DNA from: Candidatus Fischerbacteria bacterium RBG_13_37_8
Lineage (GTDB): Bacteria > Acidobacteriota > HRBIN11 > MFGW01
Reading direction: 5' to 3'
DNA length: 9,420 bases
Assembly (NCBI GenBank): GCA_001780385.1
Contig: MFGW01000042.1
Span: 30,733-40,152, forward strand
Shown here: piece after piece, positions 6,772 through 9,420 of the stretch
Layout: each line of letters begins with the position of its first letter
Numbering within the stretch: position 1 is the stretch's first letter
Translations under genes and position numbers: made by a program
Notes under the pieces: generated by a model
The model's database searches: none
What the model was told of the DNA's origin: nothing
What the model saw: the letters and a program-made list of their open reading frames with translations, nothing else

Positions 6772-6852
6772 TAACATATTTCATTAATAATCATCCCATC
6801 ATAATGATTTATTCTTGTAAATTGAGAATGAATAAAAAAAGATTAAAATTTG

Positions 6853-7620
6853 TCACATTGTTATTTTTAAGGGATGAAGTCCTTTGTTTCCTTTGATAGT
6901 TATAATCGTTTTATTGGAAACTGTGATTTCATATACTATATCGCCCTCGGGACTAAATGGCGTAAAATTGTATTTAGATGATTTTCTATCAAGAGATATC
7001 CAGCAATGCTCCAACATAACTGGTATATTTGGTGATATTTTTATAATTTGTGAACTGTTGTCATTATTCACACTTATATCAAAGTCTAATTGCCCTATTT
7101 GCTCATCTTTTGATCGCCGATAATGTAATTGTACAATATATCCTTCAGGTACTTTTTGGATATTATGATATTTATAAATTAGCGAATTGGGTCTAGTCTT
7201 TTCTTTTAATTTTTCTATTTCTATTCTTAATTTATCTAAAGCCGTATCAATATTTTCGCCAGGGTACTTTGTTTGAGCTACCTGAATAAAAGGCAAAAGG
7301 ACAGCCTGAAGATTATCAATTTTATTTTGCAAAGCAATGGAATCTTCGTGCGCTTTATTTTTATCCTCATGATATTGAATGAGTAACTCATTGTACTTTT
7401 GCTGAAGTTGCACAACATTGTTTTGCACATTAATAGAATTGTAGTAGTTGCTTATTAATAAAATTATTGATGCGGAAAATGCAAGTAACATAAATACTAT
7501 CAAAATTAATCTTGTAATTTTATAAATTTTTGATTCTTTATCATTCAATATATAATCAAGCAAATACTGCACTATACTGGTCGCGAATAAAGTAATTAAT
7601 GCGATTAGCTCTTTTATCAT
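6853..7620 (-). CDS. Two-helix membrane protein with coiled coil and beta-rich C-terminal domain, family unknown
   Basis: A 255-residue protein I cannot assign to a named family. Two hydrophobic helices, about residues 4-24 and 36-58, are separated by a short charged loop (K28, K31, K34, R37). Residues 62-140 are rich in Gln, Lys and Glu and read as a coiled coil. They include FIQVAQTKYPGENIDTALDKL (111-131, with the F...A..KYPG...D.AL pattern), a phrase I have seen in other uncharacterised bacterial membrane proteins. Residues 147-255 alternate hydrophobic and polar residues as in a beta-sandwich and contain no catalytic motif I know. Two helices put both ends on the same side; the basic loop suggests that the loop is cytoplasmic and the tail outside, but the reverse is possible. 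AGAGGA at about 7626-7631 supports the start. Lying between helicase and SIR2 genes, it may be an anchor, sensor or effector. Its GC is among the lowest here. Confidence 0.7.
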   Translation of the reverse strand: MIKELIALITLFATSIVQYLLDYILNDKESKIYKITRLILIVFMLLAFSASIILLISNYYNSINVQNNVVQLQQKYNELLIQYHEDKNKAHEDSIALQNKIDNLQAVLLPFIQVAQTKYPGENIDTALDKLRIEIEKLKEKTRPNSLIYKYHNIQKVPEGYIVQLHYRRSKDEQIGQLDFDISVNNDNSSQIIKISPNIPVMLEHCWISLDRKSSKYNFTPFSPEGDIVYEITVSNKTIITIKGNKGLHPLKITM

Positions 7621-7648
7621 TTAATTCCTCTTATTCAATTTTGCTATA

Positions 7649-7664
7649 TAGATTACATTATCTA
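7649..7664. repeat. Small palindrome ahead of the membrane-protein gene
   Basis: TAGAT and ATCTA flank a six-base centre in the 75-base gap between the helicase stop and the membrane-protein start. It is too short for a terminator and has no T-run. It may be a minor operator or chance symmetry in AT-rich DNA. Confidence 0.2.
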
Positions 7665-7695
7665 ATTTATTGTTGTTATTATGTTAGCGTGAAAA

Positions 7696-9420
7696 TTATA
7701 TCTGGCTAAATATCGCAGTTAGTAATTTCGAAATATATGAGTCTTTATCCTCTTGTTGGAAAAATATATTTTTCTTTTCGAAGGATTGCTTTGTTGAATC
7801 AGATTTACGCCATTTGATATTAGAAAAAAGTGTGTTTGAAATTATGAATGAATTAAGTATTATGTTAGGATCTTTGTTTCGCAAAGTATTTTCAATTTCT
7901 TTAATTTTTTGATAGAAAGTAATTTTCGGGTCTTCTTCTCTTTGTGCATAGAGTAGACCATGCGGTTCAACAAAATTTATATATTGCTTGTTATCGCTTA
8001 CTACCCAGAGAATAAAATCAGGATAGAAGTTTCCTGAATCAAAAAAGCCAATTCCTCTGCCGCGCGACATGTTTCTGAGAAGGTATAGTTCTTTTTCAAG
8101 GAAAAAATTGCTATTGTCTGAGCAATATTTTTTTAGATCAAGCACGAATTCTTTTTCTCCCTCGTTTAATGGAGCAGGTTTTACTTCTATATAGCGACTT
8201 GAAACATAAAGAAGTGGTTGATACAAATGTTGCTGATAAGCAAATAAGGTTATGCCATCTAAATTATATGTATCAGAGCTCCATAGCTGCTTTGATTCAA
8301 TAAGTGATTTAATTTCTTCTAAGCTATTTATTATATCTGATTTTGACGGATCAATATGAAAGATATAATTGTCGAAGAAATTGCTATCATCTTCTGAAAG
8401 GTATTTATATTCAAGGTGACTCTTTTCATATTTCGATTTGTTATATTTATAAAGTTTATCGCAATATTTTCGAAGAAGCGAAATTGCTATTTCCTGCCAT
8501 TGATGCACTTTCTCAAAAGCATTTTTTTCTGGATCAAGTTCTTCTCGAGGCATATATAGGGTGTACCAGGCATTATTTAGTAATAATTCTTTAATATCAT
8601 GTTTGTGAATATTTAGATTGTACCAGGCACGCTCATTTTTAAATCTTTGAAGCGCAAAGTAAATCTCATCCATATCCATAAAATCAACGTGCCTTTCATC
8701 AAAGGAGCAAATTTCAGGTTGTGCTGCTTTTGATATATTTTCCCCGCGAGCCGAAGCCATTGCTGCAAGTCGTGGATACCAGTCAAAATTAACAGAGATA
8801 TATTCAAGATCTTCAGGAGCCAAAGCAAGATTAGGTTTAGAGCCTTGCTTTTTATAGTCAACACCTTCTTCAAGGTGTATAATCTTCAATTTTTTGTTTA
8901 TAGGATTTCTTAACACAGGCAATTCAAAAATAATCTTATTGTCTGGAAGACCTTCCTCTTCAAGATATTCTCGGAATTGTTCCATATATTTAGTATCTAT
9001 TCCAAAAACGTTTAGACTTTCAAGTGAAGATATATTATCAGGGGGCCGCAGTGCTTCGATCATACTGCTACGCTTCAGGCAATAATCAAGCCCTTTTAAT
9101 CGAACTCCTCGCCCAAATAGCTGTATTATTTGAGATCCTTCATTTTTGCCAATATGCATTAAACCCATCGTTGCTACTCGCCAGCTATTCCAGCCTTCAG
9201 AGAATTTTCGAGAGCCTATCAAAATATTTATTTTTGAATCAAAATCATTGATTTTGCGAAAGAGAGATTCTGCGAATTCTTTTTCTGCTACAACTAATTC
9301 CTCCTGATATTTTTCGCAAAGTTTGCACAATTCAGTAGGATCACCAACATTAATTACACCAAATGGAGGATTATCCATTCCTACATGGAGAGCTATTTCT
9401 CCCTCAGCTTCTCCTCCAAT
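7696..9420 (-). CDS. Type III restriction (Res)-like helicase-nuclease, N-terminal part missing
   Basis: The frame is open through base 9420, so this is the C-terminal 574 residues of a larger protein; the ATG at 9376-9378 is internal. Helicase lobe 2 is seen at the N-terminal end: IGSRKFSEGWNSWRVATMGL (motif V, about 9162-9219) and QIIQLFGRGVRL (motif VI with the arginine finger, 9097-9132). These translocate on DNA using ATP. After a long unassigned middle region comes a nuclease-like end: LNEGEKEFVLDL, then GRGIGFFDSGNFYPDFILW and INFVEPHGLLY (7945-8064). The PD...E-x-H arrangement resembles the PD-(D/E)XK nuclease of Res subunits, with His where Lys is usual. Motor and nuclease in one chain fits restriction or a related anti-phage system. 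A methyltransferase or other partners, if any, would lie beyond the window. A 75-base gap without terminator leads to the membrane-protein gene. Confidence 0.87.
   Translation of the reverse strand: MGGEAEGEIALHVGMDNPPFGVINVGDPTELCKLCEKYQEELVVAEKEFAESLFRKINDFDSKINILIGSRKFSEGWNSWRVATMGLMHIGKNEGSQIIQLFGRGVRLKGLDYCLKRSSMIEALRPPDNISSLESLNVFGIDTKYMEQFREYLEEEGLPDNKIIFELPVLRNPINKKLKIIHLEEGVDYKKQGSKPNLALAPEDLEYISVNFDWYPRLAAMASARGENISKAAQPEICSFDERHVDFMDMDEIYFALQRFKNERAWYNLNIHKHDIKELLLNNAWYTLYMPREELDPEKNAFEKVHQWQEIAISLLRKYCDKLYKYNKSKYEKSHLEYKYLSEDDSNFFDNYIFHIDPSKSDIINSLEEIKSLIESKQLWSSDTYNLDGITLFAYQQHLYQPLLYVSSRYIEVKPAPLNEGEKEFVLDLKKYCSDNSNFFLEKELYLLRNMSRGRGIGFFDSGNFYPDFILWVVSDNKQYINFVEPHGLLYAQREEDPKITFYQKIKEIENTLRNKDPNIILNSFIISNTLFSNIKWRKSDSTKQSFEKKNIFFQQEDKDSYISKLLTAIFSQI

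Noticed and set aside
6808..6840. TTTATTC/GAATAAA repeat and T-run after the membrane-protein gene as a terminator
   Set aside because: On the minus strand the T-run comes before the stem, not after it, and the stem is all weak pairs but one.
9376..9378. ATG as the start of the helicase gene
   Set aside because: The frame stays open to base 9420 (IGGEAEGEIALHVG precedes the Met), and the protein would lack all of helicase lobe 1; the gene continues past the edge.
7696..9420. Complete type III restriction-modification system
   Set aside because: No methyltransferase (Mod) motifs occur in the window and the helicase N-terminus is missing, so only a Res-like subunit can be claimed.
1..9420. 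CRISPR array, tRNA, rRNA, insertion sequence or integrase
   Set aside because: No regularly spaced repeats, cloverleaf, transposase motifs or terminal inverted repeats were seen on either strand.

Overview
This window is a bacterial accessory region that looks like a defence island. All nine genes that can be supported lie on the minus strand, so transcription runs from base 9420 toward base 1. The organism cannot be named from this sequence. The DNA is AT-rich, several genes have good Shine-Dalgarno sites (AGGAGG, GGAGGTG), and the last gene in the direction of transcription encodes a secreted protein with a signal peptide. The pairing of an HD phosphohydrolase with a YwgA-like partner recalls Bacillus ywfO/ywgA, but that does not fix the host.

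Layout in the direction of transcription: (1) 9420-7696, the C-terminal part of a large superfamily 2 helicase with a nuclease-like end, related to type III restriction (Res) subunits and cut by the window edge. (2) 7620-6853, a small membrane protein with two helices, a coiled coil and a beta-rich tail, of unknown family. (3) 6734-5754, a SIR2-family protein with NAD-binding motifs and four cysteines. (4) 5521-4169, an HD phosphohydrolase of the SAMHD1/YwfO type with every expected catalytic residue, preceded by the best promoter in the window. It overlaps by one base (5) 4169-3594, a YwgA/Panacea-like small protein. (6) 3450-2650, a DUF1828/DUF1829 protein. (7) 2626-1988 and (8) 1991-1143, an AbiEi/AbiEii toxin-antitoxin pair joined by an ATGA overlap. 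(9) 1011-1, the start of a secreted protein with a thermolysin/fungalysin-type propeptide domain. This last gene is probably outside the defence block and runs off the window.

How the genes may work together (inference): helicase-nuclease, membrane protein and SIR2 protein lie in a row with no terminator visible between them, and could form one multi-gene system. HD protein and YwgA-like protein form a tightly coupled second unit with its own promoter. DUF1828 and AbiE form a third. Two neighbouring units carry enzymes expected to destroy central nucleotides (NAD+ by SIR2, dNTPs by the HD protein), which is typical of abortive-infection defence. Base composition changes along the window. Hand-counted 60-base lines give about 40-45% GC in the AbiE genes and about 23-25% in the HD and membrane-protein genes, consistent with piecewise assembly by horizontal transfer. 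No tRNA, rRNA, CRISPR array, transposase or integrase was seen.
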